DNA of 64,000 nucleotides, from the NCBI RefSeq assembly GCF_004010155.1, contig NZ_RRYH01000029.1, positions 1-64,000 of the forward strand. The letters run 5' to 3'. Shown here one piece after another: positions 16,367-25,419 of the stretch. The position numbers and the translations under genes are program-made. Each line of letters begins with the position of its first letter. Position 1 is the stretch's first letter. The DNA comes from Solirhodobacter olei. Lineage in GTDB: Bacteria > Pseudomonadota > Alphaproteobacteria > Rhodobacterales > Rhodobacteraceae. Below the pieces are notes generated by a model that saw only the letters and a program-made list of their open reading frames with translations, had not been told where the DNA came from and did not search any database.

Positions 16367-17379
16367 CCGTGGCGCAGGACCCGGCGATGAAACGGCCGAA
16401 GCGCGGCAGCTGGCGCTACTGGTTCGCGGCGCAGCGCGGCGTGCTGGTCGCGGTAGCGATCTTCGCGGTGATGTTCGCCGTCTATGGCGCGGCCCAGCCG
16501 ATCGGGATGTCCGCCGACGTGGTCAACACCGCCGTCAACAAAGGTGCGCTGCTGGCACTGGTTGCCATGGCGCAGACTCTTCCGGTGCTGACGGGGGGCC
16601 TGGACCTTTCGGTCGGCATGACCTTCATGCTGGCCAATTGCCTGGCCTCCGCCGTCGTCTCCGGCAGCCCGGGCATGACCGCGCTCGGCATCGTCATCGT
16701 GCTGGTGGCAGGGCTTCTTTGCGGGTTGGTCAATGGGCTGATCGTCGTCTACGGGCGGCTTCAGCCGTTGATCGCGACGCTTGCGACCTCGGCCATCTAT
16801 TTCGGCATCGCGCTGGCGGTCCGGCCGACGCCCGGCGGCGATATCAACGGCGCATTCGCCGACTGGATGACGCGGTCGACCTATGCCGTCCCCTCCTCAG
16901 CCGTGCTGCTGCTGGCGGCCGTGGTGCTGGTCTGGCTGCCCTACCGCAATTCAGTGCTCGGCCGCTCGATCTATGCCGTCGGCTCCTCGCCGCAGGCGGC
17001 CTATGCCTCCGGCGTCAACATCGCTCGGGCGAAGCTCTCGGCCTATACGCTGGCTGGGCTATTTGCGGCCCTTGGCGGACTGCTTCTGACCTGCATCACC
17101 TATTCGGGTGAGGCGCGGGCAGCGCTCGGCAACGACTATACCCTGAACTCCATCGCCGCAGTGGTGATCGGCGGCACCTCGCTTTTTGGCGGCTTCGGCA
17201 GCGCGATCGGATCGATCTTCGGGGCCTTCGTAATGCGGACCGTGGGCGACCTGCTGATCGTCTTCAACATCAACCCGGTGCTGCAGCCGCTTTTCGTCGG
17301 GGTCGTACTACTCTTCGCTGTCAGCCTCGGCTCGCTCAGGTTGCTGCGCATCCGCAACAAGCTCGATCTCTATCGCTAG
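16363..17379 (+). CDS. Sugar ABC transporter permease (RbsC-like), first of two
   Basis: The 338-residue BPD_transp_2 permease has about eight to ten hydrophobic helices, with the family segments LPVLTGGLDLSVG near residue 68 and AVVIGGTSLFGG near residue 265. It forms the inner-membrane channel together with the second permease six bases downstream. The ATG overlaps the end of the ATPase gene. Separate permease genes, instead of one homodimeric permease, suggest a heterodimeric channel, as in some carbohydrate importers. Confidence 0.92.
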   Translation: MTVAQDPAMKRPKRGSWRYWFAAQRGVLVAVAIFAVMFAVYGAAQPIGMSADVVNTAVNKGALLALVAMAQTLPVLTGGLDLSVGMTFMLANCLASAVVSGSPGMTALGIVIVLVAGLLCGLVNGLIVVYGRLQPLIATLATSAIYFGIALAVRPTPGGDINGAFADWMTRSTYAVPSSAVLLLAAVVLVWLPYRNSVLGRSIYAVGSSPQAAYASGVNIARAKLSAYTLAGLFAALGGLLLTCITYSGEARAALGNDYTLNSIAAVVIGGTSLFGGFGSAIGSIFGAFVMRTVGDLLIVFNINPVLQPLFVGVVLLFAVSLGSLRLLRIRNKLDLYR

Positions 17380-17385
17380 GGGACC

Positions 17386-18384
17386 ATGATGACATCGAAA
17401 ACCCTCGCGAAGATCGACCCGGCAGTGCTGATCGCCTTCGGCTGCATCGTGCTTCTCCTTGGCATAGGCTCCATCGCCAAGCCGGGGTTCCTGTCGGCCG
17501 CCTACCTGGTTCAGCAACTGCAGACGGCCTCGTTCCTCGGGATCATCGCCTCCGGCGTGATGCTGGTGATGCTAATGGGGCAGATCGACCTGTCGATCCC
17601 CTGGGTCATCGCCATGGGCGGCATGATGGCGACTGGGGCTGAGGGGATCCTGGGCCACACGCTGGGCCAGCCGCTCGCGATCCCGTTCGGCATATGCTGC
17701 GGCCTGCTGGCCGGCCTCGTGAACGGGGTGGGCGTGGCCTATCTGCGCGCACCGTCGATGATCTTCACGCTCGGGATGAACGCGGTCGCCCAGGGGCTGA
17801 TGGTCTGGCACACGGGCGGCTTCGCGCCGCAGGACGCGGCAACCCCGCTGATGGTGGCGCTGGCGAGCGGTCACCTGATCCCCGATGTGCCCAATCCGCT
17901 GCTGATCTGGATCGTGCTTGGCGGCGTGATCGTCTGGATGCTGACGCGCAGCCGTCTTGGTCGGCAGATCTACGCCATAGGCAACAAGGAGAGGGCAGTG
18001 TTCCTTTCTGGCGTCGACAGCCGCAAGGTGACGGTCCTCGTCTTCGCCATCTCCGGCGCCTGTGCCGCAGCAGGAGGCGTGCTGCTTTCCGGCTGGGCCA
18101 GCCGGTCCTACCAGGCGATGGGCGATCCCTACCTGCTGCCAACCATCGCCGCCATCGTGCTGGGAGGGACCAACGTCCTGGGTGGCCGCGGCTCCTACCT
18201 GGGCACGATCGCGGGCGTGATCCTGATCACGCTGCTGCAATCCATCCTCTCGGTTCTGCAGCCGCAGGATTACTTCGCCCAGCTGGGCGTGAAGCTGCCC
18301 GACGACGTCTTCCGCCAGGTCGTCTTCGGGCTTGTCATAATCGTGATGATGATGCTCTACGGACGGGAGCGGGTGATCCGTTAG
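17386..18384 (+). CDS. Sugar ABC transporter permease (RbsC-like), second of two
   Basis: The 332-residue permease belongs to the same BPD_transp_2 family as its upstream neighbour, with [11 protein letters not shown] and [16 protein letters not shown] motifs and multiple hydrophobic helices. It probably pairs with the first permease. It starts six bases after the upstream stop and is followed by a dehydratase gene 50 bases later, so transport and catabolism appear to share one transcript. Confidence 0.92.
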   Translation: MMTSKTLAKIDPAVLIAFGCIVLLLGIGSIAKPGFLSAAYLVQQLQTASFLGIIASGVMLVMLMGQIDLSIPWVIAMGGMMATGAEGILGHTLGQPLAIPFGICCGLLAGLVNGVGVAYLRAPSMIFTLGMNAVAQGLMVWHTGGFAPQDAATPLMVALASGHLIPDVPNPLLIWIVLGGVIVWMLTRSRLGRQIYAIGNKERAVFLSGVDSRKVTVLVFAISGACAAAGGVLLSGWASRSYQAMGDPYLLPTIAAIVLGGTNVLGGRGSYLGTIAGVILITLLQSILSVLQPQDYFAQLGVKLPDDVFRQVVFGLVIIVMMMLYGRERVIR

Positions 18385-18434
18385 GATCGCGCCCCGGAGA
18401 GCAAAACCCCGCCAAACCCCGAAAGACACAAGCC

Positions 18435-20234
18435 ATGACACAGAAACGCACCGCCAGCTCGCTCCGCTCCCGGCTCTGGTTCGACAACCCCGCCAACCGC
18501 GAGATGACCGCGCTCTACCTCGAGCGATACCTCAACTATGGCCTGACACGGGAAGAGCTGCAGGGCGGCAAGCCGATCATCGCCATCGCGCAGACCGGTT
18601 CCGATCTTTCGCCCTGCAACCGCCATCACATCGAGCTGGCCAAGCGGCTGCGCGACGGGATTATCGCTGCGGGCGGCATCCCCCTGGAGGTGCCGGTGCA
18701 TCCGATCCAGGAGACCGGTAAGCGGCCCACCGCCTCGCTCGACCGCAATCTCGCCTATTTGAGCCTGACCGAGTCGCTCTTCGGCTATCCGATTGATGGG
18801 GTGGTGCTGACCATCGGCTGCGACAAGACCACGCCGGCGCTCCTCATGGCTGCCGCCACCGTGAACATCCCGGCCATCGCCTATTCCGTCGGCCCGATGC
18901 TTAACGGCTGGTTCCGGGGCGAGCGAACCGGGTCAGGCACCATTGTCTGGAAGGCCCGCGAGCTGCACGCCGCGGGCGAGATCGACGATGACGGGTTCAT
19001 GGAAATGGTCGCCTCCTCCACCCCCTCGACCGGCTATTGCAACACAATGGGGACAGCGACGACGATGAACAGCCTGGCCGAGGCGCTCGGGATGCAGCTG
19101 CCGGGCTCCGCCGCCATTCCCGCCCCCTACCGCGAGCGCGGGCAGATGGGCTACGAGACCGGCAAGCGCATCGTGGAGATGGTCTGGGAAGACCTGAAAC
19201 CCTCCGACATCATGACGCGGGCCGCCTTCGAGAACGCAATCGCCGTCAACTCCGCCATCGGCGGGTCGACCAACGCGCCCATTCACCTCAACGCCATCGC
19301 CCGCCACCTTGGCGTGCCGCTCGACAATGACGACTGGCAGGCAATCGGGCATCACCTGCCGCTTCTGGTGAACCTGCAGCCAGCGGGCGAATACCTTGGC
19401 GAGGATTACCACCGGGCCGGAGGTGTTCCGGCCGTGGTGGGCGAGCTGATGGCGGCGGGCCTGCTGCCCAATCCCGATGCGGTCACCGCAAACGGCCACA
19501 GCATGGGCGAGAACTGCGGCGAACGCCGCAGCGAGAACCACGCGGTGATCCGTACCGTCGCCGAACCGCTGAAGGCGGAAGCGGGGTTCCTGAACCTGAA
19601 GGGCACGCTTTTCGATAGTGCGATCATGAAGACCTCGGTGATCTCCGAGGAGTTCCGCAAGCGCTACCTCTCCAACCCCGCTGACCCGATGGCCTTCGAA
19701 GGGCCGGTCGCGGTCTTCGACGGGCCGGAGCAGTTCCACGCCACGATCGACGATCCGGCCCTGGGGATCGACGAGCATACGATCCTCGTCATGCGCGGGG
19801 CCGGGCCTCTGGGCTACCCGGGCGGCGCGGAAGTGGTGAACATGCGCCCGCCGGCCTACCTGCTGAAGCGCGGCGTCGCTTCGCTCCCCTGCATCGGCGA
19901 TGGGCGGCAGTCGGGCACCTCCGGCTCGCCCTCGATCCTCAACGCCTCGCCCGAGGCCGCTGCAGGCGGGGGGCTGGCGCTTCTGAAGAACGGCGACCGG
20001 ATCCGGATCGACCTGAAGGACGGGACGGCGGATATCCTAATGTCGGCGGAAGCCCTGGCCGAGCGCGCGCGGGAACTGGTGGCCGAGGGCGGCTACAAGG
20101 TGCCCGAGAGCCAGTCGCCCTGGCAGCAGTATTTCCGCGAGCTGGTCGGCCCGTTCTCGGAGGGCATGACCCTGCGGGACGCGCCAAACTACAAGTCCAT
20201 CGCCGCGAAGTTCACGCCGCGCGACAATCATTGA
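18435..20234 (+). CDS. IlvD/Edd-family sugar-acid dehydratase (L-arabonate/D-xylonate dehydratase type)
   Basis: The 599-residue protein belongs to the IlvD/Edd family. Cysteines at 61, 129 and 202 (SPCNRH, IGCDKT, GYCNTM) keep the spacing I recall for the [2Fe-2S] cluster ligands of L-arabonate and D-xylonate dehydratases, and the C-terminal SGTSGSPS holds the catalytic Ser. These enzymes convert an aldonate to a 2-keto-3-deoxy acid. The open frame extends far upstream over the permease, but ATG 18435 gives the family length. It is co-directional with the ABC genes. A lactonase at 10456 could supply its substrate, and a FAH-family dehydratase at 52446 could use its product. Gluconate or galactonate cannot be ruled out. 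Confidence 0.88.
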   Translation: MTQKRTASSLRSRLWFDNPANREMTALYLERYLNYGLTREELQGGKPIIAIAQTGSDLSPCNRHHIELAKRLRDGIIAAGGIPLEVPVHPIQETGKRPTASLDRNLAYLSLTESLFGYPIDGVVLTIGCDKTTPALLMAAATVNIPAIAYSVGPMLNGWFRGERTGSGTIVWKARELHAAGEIDDDGFMEMVASSTPSTGYCNTMGTATTMNSLAEALGMQLPGSAAIPAPYRERGQMGYETGKRIVEMVWEDLKPSDIMTRAAFENAIAVNSAIGGSTNAPIHLNAIARHLGVPLDNDDWQAIGHHLPLLVNLQPAGEYLGEDYHRAGGVPAVVGELMAAGLLPNPDAVTANGHSMGENCGERRSENHAVIRTVAEPLKAEAGFLNLKGTLFDSAIMKTSVISEEFRKRYLSNPADPMAFEGPVAVFDGPEQFHATIDDPALGIDEHTILVMRGAGPLGYPGGAEVVNMRPPAYLLKRGVASLPCIGDGRQSGTSGSPSILNASPEAAAGGGLALLKNGDRIRIDLKDGTADILMSAEALAERARELVAEGGYKVPESQSPWQQYFRELVGPFSEGMTLRDAPNYKSIAAKFTPRDNH

Positions 20235-20274
20235 CGTCGCAAGGGTTTCGGTAAGGCGGGCCCGGGGGTAGGGC

Positions 20275-21003
20275 CTACCCCTCCTCCGCGAAATGGCTGG
20301 GGTAGAGCCGGCGCAGTTCTGGCAGCTCGCCGAGGATGGAGGAAAGATGTGCCTCCATCGCCGCCGCGGCTGCGGCCGCGTCGCCGGCGGAGACCGCGTC
20401 GACGATGGCGCGGTGCTGGGCGATGATCGCCTCCAGGGGCGAGCTGCGTTCGATGGCTAGAAAGCGCACGCGGTCCATCTGCGCCTTCACCGTCTCCAGC
20501 ATCTTCCAGCTGGCCGGGCGCTCCGCGATGCGGGCGAGATCAGCGTGGAAGGCCTCGTCGAGGAAATAGAACCGCTCGCGCGCGGCCTCTGCCCCCTGCC
20601 CGGCTGCCTGCTCAGCCTCCTCCGCCGCCGCCAACTGCGCGCGGATATGCGCGGCGAGCGCCTTCGCCCCGACCCCGGTGATCTGCCGCGCCGCCTCCGC
20701 CGCCAGCGCGATCTCCACCGCCTGGCGCACGAAGCGCGCGTCGCCCACCTCGGCCAGCGAGATCCGCGCCACTTGCGTGCCCCGCTGCGGCAGCACCCGC
20801 ACCAGCCCGGCCTCCGAGAGCTTGATGAAGGCCTCCCTGACCGGCTGGCGCGAGATCGCGAACCGCCGCGCGATCTCCTGCTCAGAGAGCATCTGCCCCG
20901 GCTCCACCCGGTGGGTGACAATCGCCATTCTCAGCGCGCGCAGCACATACGCGGCGTTCGGTTCGTGCGGCTCGCGGGCGGGCAAGGTGAACGCCTCAGC
21001 CAT
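20275..21003 (-). CDS. GntR-family (FCD) transcriptional regulator, probable uxu regulator
   Basis: The 242-residue protein has an N-terminal winged helix-turn-helix of the GntR type (LSEQEIARRFAISRQPVREA, about residues 39-58) and an FCD ligand domain with the metal-binding Asp/His pattern (FLDEAFHADLA and HRAIVDA). It is divergent from uxuA, and a palindrome overlaps the -10 box of the uxuA promoter, so it most likely represses the hexuronate genes in the manner of UxuR. GCGAGGAG precedes ATG 21003. The C-terminal half is alanine-rich. Confidence 0.88.
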   Translation of the reverse strand: MAEAFTLPAREPHEPNAAYVLRALRMAIVTHRVEPGQMLSEQEIARRFAISRQPVREAFIKLSEAGLVRVLPQRGTQVARISLAEVGDARFVRQAVEIALAAEAARQITGVGAKALAAHIRAQLAAAEEAEQAAGQGAEAARERFYFLDEAFHADLARIAERPASWKMLETVKAQMDRVRFLAIERSSPLEAIIAQHRAIVDAVSAGDAAAAAAAMEAHLSSILGELPELRRLYPSHFAEEG

Positions 21004-21037
21004 CGACGACTCCTCGCAAATGTGGGGGTCCCCCGCG

Positions 21038-21068
21038 TTGACGGGCGAGACCTACCATTCTAGTATGG
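21038..21068 (+). promoter_or_regulatory. Promoter of uxuA with overlapping palindromic operator
   Basis: TTGACG at 21038-21043 and TAGTAT at 21061-21066 are spaced by 17 bases. The near-palindrome CCATTCTAGTATGG at 21055-21068, symmetrical apart from two positions, covers the -10 box. The site lies between the divergent GntR gene and uxuA and is the expected place for repression by the GntR protein. Confidence 0.65.
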
Positions 21069-21154
21069 AGACATTGAGGGCCGGGCGCGAGCAAAATCTC
21101 AAGCGGCGCGCAGACGGGACGATCCCGCGGCCGGCAGAGGAGCCGAAAGAGCAA

Positions 21155-22363
21155 ATGAAGGAAACCTGGCGCTGGTTCGGTCCCGCGGACCGCGTATCCG
21201 TTACCGAGGCCCGGCAGGCCGGCGCCCGCGGCATCGTCACGGCGTTGCATCACGTCGCCACCGGCGATGTCTGGCAGCCGACGGAGATCGCAAAGCGCCA
21301 GCAGGAGGTCCGCCACGCGCCCGACGGCGCGCCCACCACGCTCGACTGGGACGTGGTCGAGAGTCTGCCGGTGTCGGAGGCGATCAAGACCCAGACCGGC
21401 GACTGGCGCGCCCATGTTGACAACTGGCGCGAAAGTCTCGGCAACCTGGCCGCGGCCGGGATCCGGGTGATCTGTTACAACTTCATGCCGGTGCTCGACT
21501 GGACGCGGACCGACCTCGCTTGGCCGCTGCCGAACCGCGGCACAGCGATGCGCTTCGACCTCTCCGATTTCGCCGCCTTCGACATCCATATCCTCGCCCG
21601 CAAGGGCGCCGCGGCCGATTACCCGCAGGAATTCCGGGAGGAGGCCGACCGCCGCTTCGCCAGCATGAGCGACGAGGCGAAGGTGAAGCTCGCCCGCAAC
21701 GTCACCGCAGGTCTGCCCGGCGCGGCGGAGCATTGGACGTTGGCCGACCTTTCCGCCCAACTCGAGCGTTATGCGGGCATCTCGGCCCGAAGGCTGCACC
21801 AAAACTACATCGACTTCCTGACCGAGGTCGTGCCGGACGCCGAGCGCCTCGGCATGCGGCTCTGCTGCCACCCGGACGACCCACCCTTCCCGCTTCTGGG
21901 CTTGCCGCGGATCATGTCGACGCTAGAGGATTACCAGCGCACCCTCGCCGCTGTCGAAAGCCCGGCCAACGGCGCCACGCTCTGCTCCGGCTCGCTCGGC
22001 GCCCGCGGGGACAACGACCTCGCCGCCATGGCCCGGGCGCTCGGGCCGAAGATACATTTTGCCCACCTCCGCAACGTCACGCGCGAGACAGAGGGCACGC
22101 CCTGCTCCTTCCACGAGGCGGAGCATCTCAACGGCGGCACCAATATGGTGGCCCTCATCGGCGCGCTTCTGGACGAGGAAGCTCGGCGGCGGGCCGAGGG
22201 CCGGACGGATGCCGAGATCCCGATGCGGCCGGACCATGGCCAGGACATCCTCGACGATCTCACCCGCGGCGCGCAGCCCGGCTATCCGGCGATCGGCCGG
22301 ATGAAGGGGCTCGCGGAGATCCGCGGTGTAATGCGCGCCCTCGGCGCATCCAAACCGTACTGA
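21155..22363 (+). CDS. uxuA: Mannonate dehydratase
   Basis: The 402-residue product matches UxuA in length and sequence. It begins with the characteristic WRWFGPADRVSV and GARGIVTALHH, and contains RVICYNFMPVLDWTRTD and CCHPDDPP, which hold the metal ligands of the TIM-barrel active site; FRPDHG of the family appears as MRPDHGQ near the C-terminus. It dehydrates D-mannonate to 2-keto-3-deoxygluconate in glucuronate breakdown. The ATG follows GAAAGAG. uxaC follows 11 bases after its stop codon. No 2-keto-3-deoxygluconate kinase or aldolase is in the window. Confidence 0.95.
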   Translation: MKETWRWFGPADRVSVTEARQAGARGIVTALHHVATGDVWQPTEIAKRQQEVRHAPDGAPTTLDWDVVESLPVSEAIKTQTGDWRAHVDNWRESLGNLAAAGIRVICYNFMPVLDWTRTDLAWPLPNRGTAMRFDLSDFAAFDIHILARKGAAADYPQEFREEADRRFASMSDEAKVKLARNVTAGLPGAAEHWTLADLSAQLERYAGISARRLHQNYIDFLTEVVPDAERLGMRLCCHPDDPPFPLLGLPRIMSTLEDYQRTLAAVESPANGATLCSGSLGARGDNDLAAMARALGPKIHFAHLRNVTRETEGTPCSFHEAEHLNGGTNMVALIGALLDEEARRRAEGRTDAEIPMRPDHGQDILDDLTRGAQPGYPAIGRMKGLAEIRGVMRALGASKPY

Positions 22364-22374
22364 AGGCCCCGCTC

Positions 22375-23778
22375 ATGACCCTGCATCCCGACCGTTTTTT
22401 CCCCGCCGACCGCGACACCCGCGGCATCGCTCGCAGCCTTTACGCCCATGTGAAGGACCTGCCGATCGTTAGCCCGCATGGCCATACGAACCCCGCCTGG
22501 TTTGCCGAGAATGCGCCCTTCCCGGATCCGGCGCAGCTTCTGATCGTGCCCGATCACTATATCCTGCGCATGCTGATCTCGCAGGGGATCCGGCTGGAGG
22601 ACATGGGGGTCGCCCCGAACGACGGGAGCGCCTACGAGACCGACGGCCGGGCGATCTGGCGCCGCTTTGCGGAGAATTTCCAGCTGTTCCGCGCCACGCC
22701 CTCGCGCATGTGGCTGGAACATACGCTTGTCTCGCTCTTCGGCGTGGCCGAGCGGCTGACCGCGGCCACGGCCGACGGCATCTATGACCGCATCGCCGAG
22801 CATCTGCAAAGCCCCGACTACCGGCCCCGAACGCTCTACGAACGCTTCAATATCGAGGTGATCGCGACGACCGAGGGCGCTCTCGACCCGCTGACCCATC
22901 ACGCCAGCATCAAGTCCTCGGGCTGGAAGGGCCGCGTCGTCACCGCCTACCGGCCCGACGACATTGTGAACCCCTCCGTTGCGGGCTTCGCCGAGCGGAT
23001 CGCGAACCTCGGCGAGCTGACCGGCGAGAACACCCGCACCTGGGACGGCTATCTTGCTGCCCACCGCGCGCGGCGCGCGCATTTCATCGCCCATGGCGCG
23101 ACCTCCTCCGACCATGGCCACCCCAGCGCGCGCACCGCCGACCTGCCGCGGGCCGAGGCGATGGCGCTTTACGCAAAGGTCCTCTCCGGTGCCGCGACGC
23201 CGGAGGAACAGGACCTCTTCCGTGGCCAGATGCTGACCGAGATGGCCCGGATGAGCCTCGACGACGGGCTGGTGCTGCAGATCCACCCGGGCTCGTTCCG
23301 CAACCACTCGCCCGCACTCTTCAACCGCTTCGGCAGCGACAAGGGCACCGATATCCCAGTGCGGACCGATTACGTCCACATGCTGAAGCCGCTTCTGGAC
23401 GCGGTGGGGATGGAGCGTGACCTGACCATCGTCCTCTTCACGCTGGACGAGACCTCCTATACCCGCGAACTGGCCCCGCTGGCCGGCGTCTACCCGGCGC
23501 TTCGTCTCGGGCCGCCCTGGTGGTTCCACGACAGCCCGGAGGGGATGCTGCGCTTCCGCCGCGCCGCGACCGAGACGGCCGGGTTCTACAACACCGTCGG
23601 CTTCAACGACGACACCCGCGCCTTCCCCTCGATCCCGGCGCGGCACGACATGGCCCGGCGGATCGACTGCGCCTATCTGGCGGAGCTGGTCGCCACCCAC
23701 CGGCTGAGCGAGGAGGAGGCCGCCGAGGTGGCTGAGGACCTGACCTACCGGCTGGTAAAGAAGGCCTACAAGCTCTGA
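22375..23778 (+). CDS. uxaC: Glucuronate (uronate) isomerase
   Basis: The 467-residue product matches UxaC, with the N-terminal PIVSPHGHTNP metal motif at about residues 33-43, the FNIEVIATTEGALDPL segment and the C-terminal RFRRAATETAGFYNTVGFNDD stretch. It isomerises D-glucuronate to D-fructuronate (and galacturonate to tagaturonate) in the cytoplasm. ATG 22375 gives the family length. It sits between uxuA and uxuB in one plus-strand unit, with 11- and 23-base gaps. Confidence 0.95.
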   Translation: MTLHPDRFFPADRDTRGIARSLYAHVKDLPIVSPHGHTNPAWFAENAPFPDPAQLLIVPDHYILRMLISQGIRLEDMGVAPNDGSAYETDGRAIWRRFAENFQLFRATPSRMWLEHTLVSLFGVAERLTAATADGIYDRIAEHLQSPDYRPRTLYERFNIEVIATTEGALDPLTHHASIKSSGWKGRVVTAYRPDDIVNPSVAGFAERIANLGELTGENTRTWDGYLAAHRARRAHFIAHGATSSDHGHPSARTADLPRAEAMALYAKVLSGAATPEEQDLFRGQMLTEMARMSLDDGLVLQIHPGSFRNHSPALFNRFGSDKGTDIPVRTDYVHMLKPLLDAVGMERDLTIVLFTLDETSYTRELAPLAGVYPALRLGPPWWFHDSPEGMLRFRRAATETAGFYNTVGFNDDTRAFPSIPARHDMARRIDCAYLAELVATHRLSEEEAAEVAEDLTYRLVKKAYKL

Positions 23779-23801
23779 CCCCTCCCAAAGCCGAGCCCGA
23801 C

Positions 23802-25265
23802 ATGACCGACCGTCTTTCCGCCGCCACCCTCGACCGCCTGTCCGCTACGGTCGCCCGCCCGGGCTACGACCGCGCCGGGCTGACGCTCGGCATCGTCCAC
23901 CTTGGCATCGGCGCGTTTCACCGCGCGCACCAGGCCGTCTACACGGACAGCCTGCTGGCGGAGGATCCAGGCTGGGCCATCGCCGGCGTCTCTCTCCGCA
24001 GTCCCGGCACGCGCGACGCACTGGCGCCACAGGACGGGCTATACACCGTTGCGACCCGAAGTGCGGCGGGCGATGCCTTCCGCGTGGTGGGCGCGATCCC
24101 CAAGCTGCTGGTCGCGACAGAGGATCCGGGGGCAGTGCTGGAGCTGATGGCCGCGCCCACGACCCGCATCGTTTCGCTCACCGTCACGGAAAAGGGCTAC
24201 TGCCACCTGCCCGCGACCGGCACGCTGGACGAGGCGCATCCGGATATCCTGCACGACCTCGCCCACCCCGCTACGCCCCGCACCGCGATCGGCTTCCTGG
24301 TCGAGGCGCTTGACCGCCGCCGCCTTACGGGCGTCGCGCCCTTCACCGCGCTCTCCTGCGACAACCTTCCGGCCAATGGCAAAACGCTCGCCCGCGTCGC
24401 CATCCGCTTCGCCGAGCTGCGATCGCCCGAGCTCGGCGCCTGGGTCGCGGCGAAGGTCGCTTTCCCCTCAACTATGGTCGACCGGATTGTGCCCGCCACC
24501 ACCGACGCCGACCGTGCCTTCGTCGAGGGCGCCACGGGGCTGACCGACGCCTGGCCCATCGTGACCGAGGCCTTCACCCAATGGGTGATCGAAGATCACT
24601 TCCCCGGCGGCCGCCCGGCCTGGGAGAAGGCCGGCGCGACGATGGCGGCCGATGTCACCCCCTTCGAGCTGGTGAAGCTGCGACTCCTGAACGCCAGCCA
24701 TTCGAGCCTCGCCTATCTCGGCTATCTCGCGGGGCATGAGACCGTGTCAGATGCGATGGAAGCGCCGGGGTTCTCAGCCCTGGTCGAGGGGCTGATGGAG
24801 GAGATCACGCCGACCCTGCCCGCGCTGCCGGGTTTCGACCTGACCGCCTACAAGGCCGAGCTGAGGGAGCGCTTCCGCAACCCGGCGCTGCGGCACCGGC
24901 TTTACCAGATCGCGATGGACGGATCGCAGAAGCTGCCGCAGCGGATGCTTGGCGCGGTACGCGAGCTGATCGCGGCGGGAAGGCCCTTCCCGCATCTCGC
25001 GCTCGGCGTCGCGGCCTGGATGCGATACGCGGCGGGCTTCGACGAGGCGGGGGCGGAGATCGTAGTGCAGGATCCGCTTGCCGGGGTGTTCCGCGAGCGG
25101 CTTGGCGCGGCGCGGGACGCGGGCGCGATCCACGAGGCGGCGCTGAGCCTGCGGGAGGTGTTCGGAGAGGATCTTCCGGCGTCGGACGTGTTCGTCACGG
25201 CGACCCGTGCGGTGCTCGACAAGCTTATGGCCGAGGGCGCGGGCAAGGTGGTCGCGAGCTTCTGA
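23802..25265 (+). CDS. uxuB: D-mannonate oxidoreductase (fructuronate reductase), mannitol dehydrogenase family
   Basis: The 487-residue polyol dehydrogenase has the N-terminal IVHLGIGAFHRAHQA NAD-binding region, the SLTVTEKGYCH segment, SCDNLPANG and the catalytic LVKLRLLNASHSSLAYLG motif with Lys and His. Family members include mannitol 2-dehydrogenase, UxuB and UxaB. Position after uxuA and uxaC makes fructuronate reductase (D-fructuronate to D-mannonate) the best assignment. This completes the glucuronate to keto-deoxygluconate sequence UxaC, UxuB, UxuA. A terminator-like repeat follows 65 bases after the stop. Confidence 0.9.
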   Translation: MTDRLSAATLDRLSATVARPGYDRAGLTLGIVHLGIGAFHRAHQAVYTDSLLAEDPGWAIAGVSLRSPGTRDALAPQDGLYTVATRSAAGDAFRVVGAIPKLLVATEDPGAVLELMAAPTTRIVSLTVTEKGYCHLPATGTLDEAHPDILHDLAHPATPRTAIGFLVEALDRRRLTGVAPFTALSCDNLPANGKTLARVAIRFAELRSPELGAWVAAKVAFPSTMVDRIVPATTDADRAFVEGATGLTDAWPIVTEAFTQWVIEDHFPGGRPAWEKAGATMAADVTPFELVKLRLLNASHSSLAYLGYLAGHETVSDAMEAPGFSALVEGLMEEITPTLPALPGFDLTAYKAELRERFRNPALRHRLYQIAMDGSQKLPQRMLGAVRELIAAGRPFPHLALGVAAWMRYAAGFDEAGAEIVVQDPLAGVFRERLGAARDAGAIHEAALSLREVFGEDLPASDVFVTATRAVLDKLMAEGAGKVVASF

Positions 25266-25329
25266 GGCTCCGATGGCGCGCAGTGAATGCGCATCCTACG
25301 CCCGTCAACCCGCCGAGGAGGGCCCGCGA

Positions 25330-25386
25330 CCGTCCACGGGTAGGGCGCTCGCTGCCCGGCGGGCTTCGCCCGCTGTTTCCGGCCGG
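25330..25386 (+). repeat. Dispersed intergenic hairpin repeat, copy 2 (terminator-like)
   Basis: On the plus strand the core GGCGGGCTTCGCCCGCTGTTTCC forms a seven-base GC stem with a TTC loop and a short T-stretch. It lies between the convergent ends of uxuB and the LigM-like gene, oriented to end the uxu transcript. It shares CCGTCC, GGGCGCT and GGCCGG flanks with the copy at 12247-12298. Confidence 0.6.
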
Positions 25387-25419
25387 GGCGAGTGGAAATA
25401 CCCGCCCCAGCCCTTTCCG

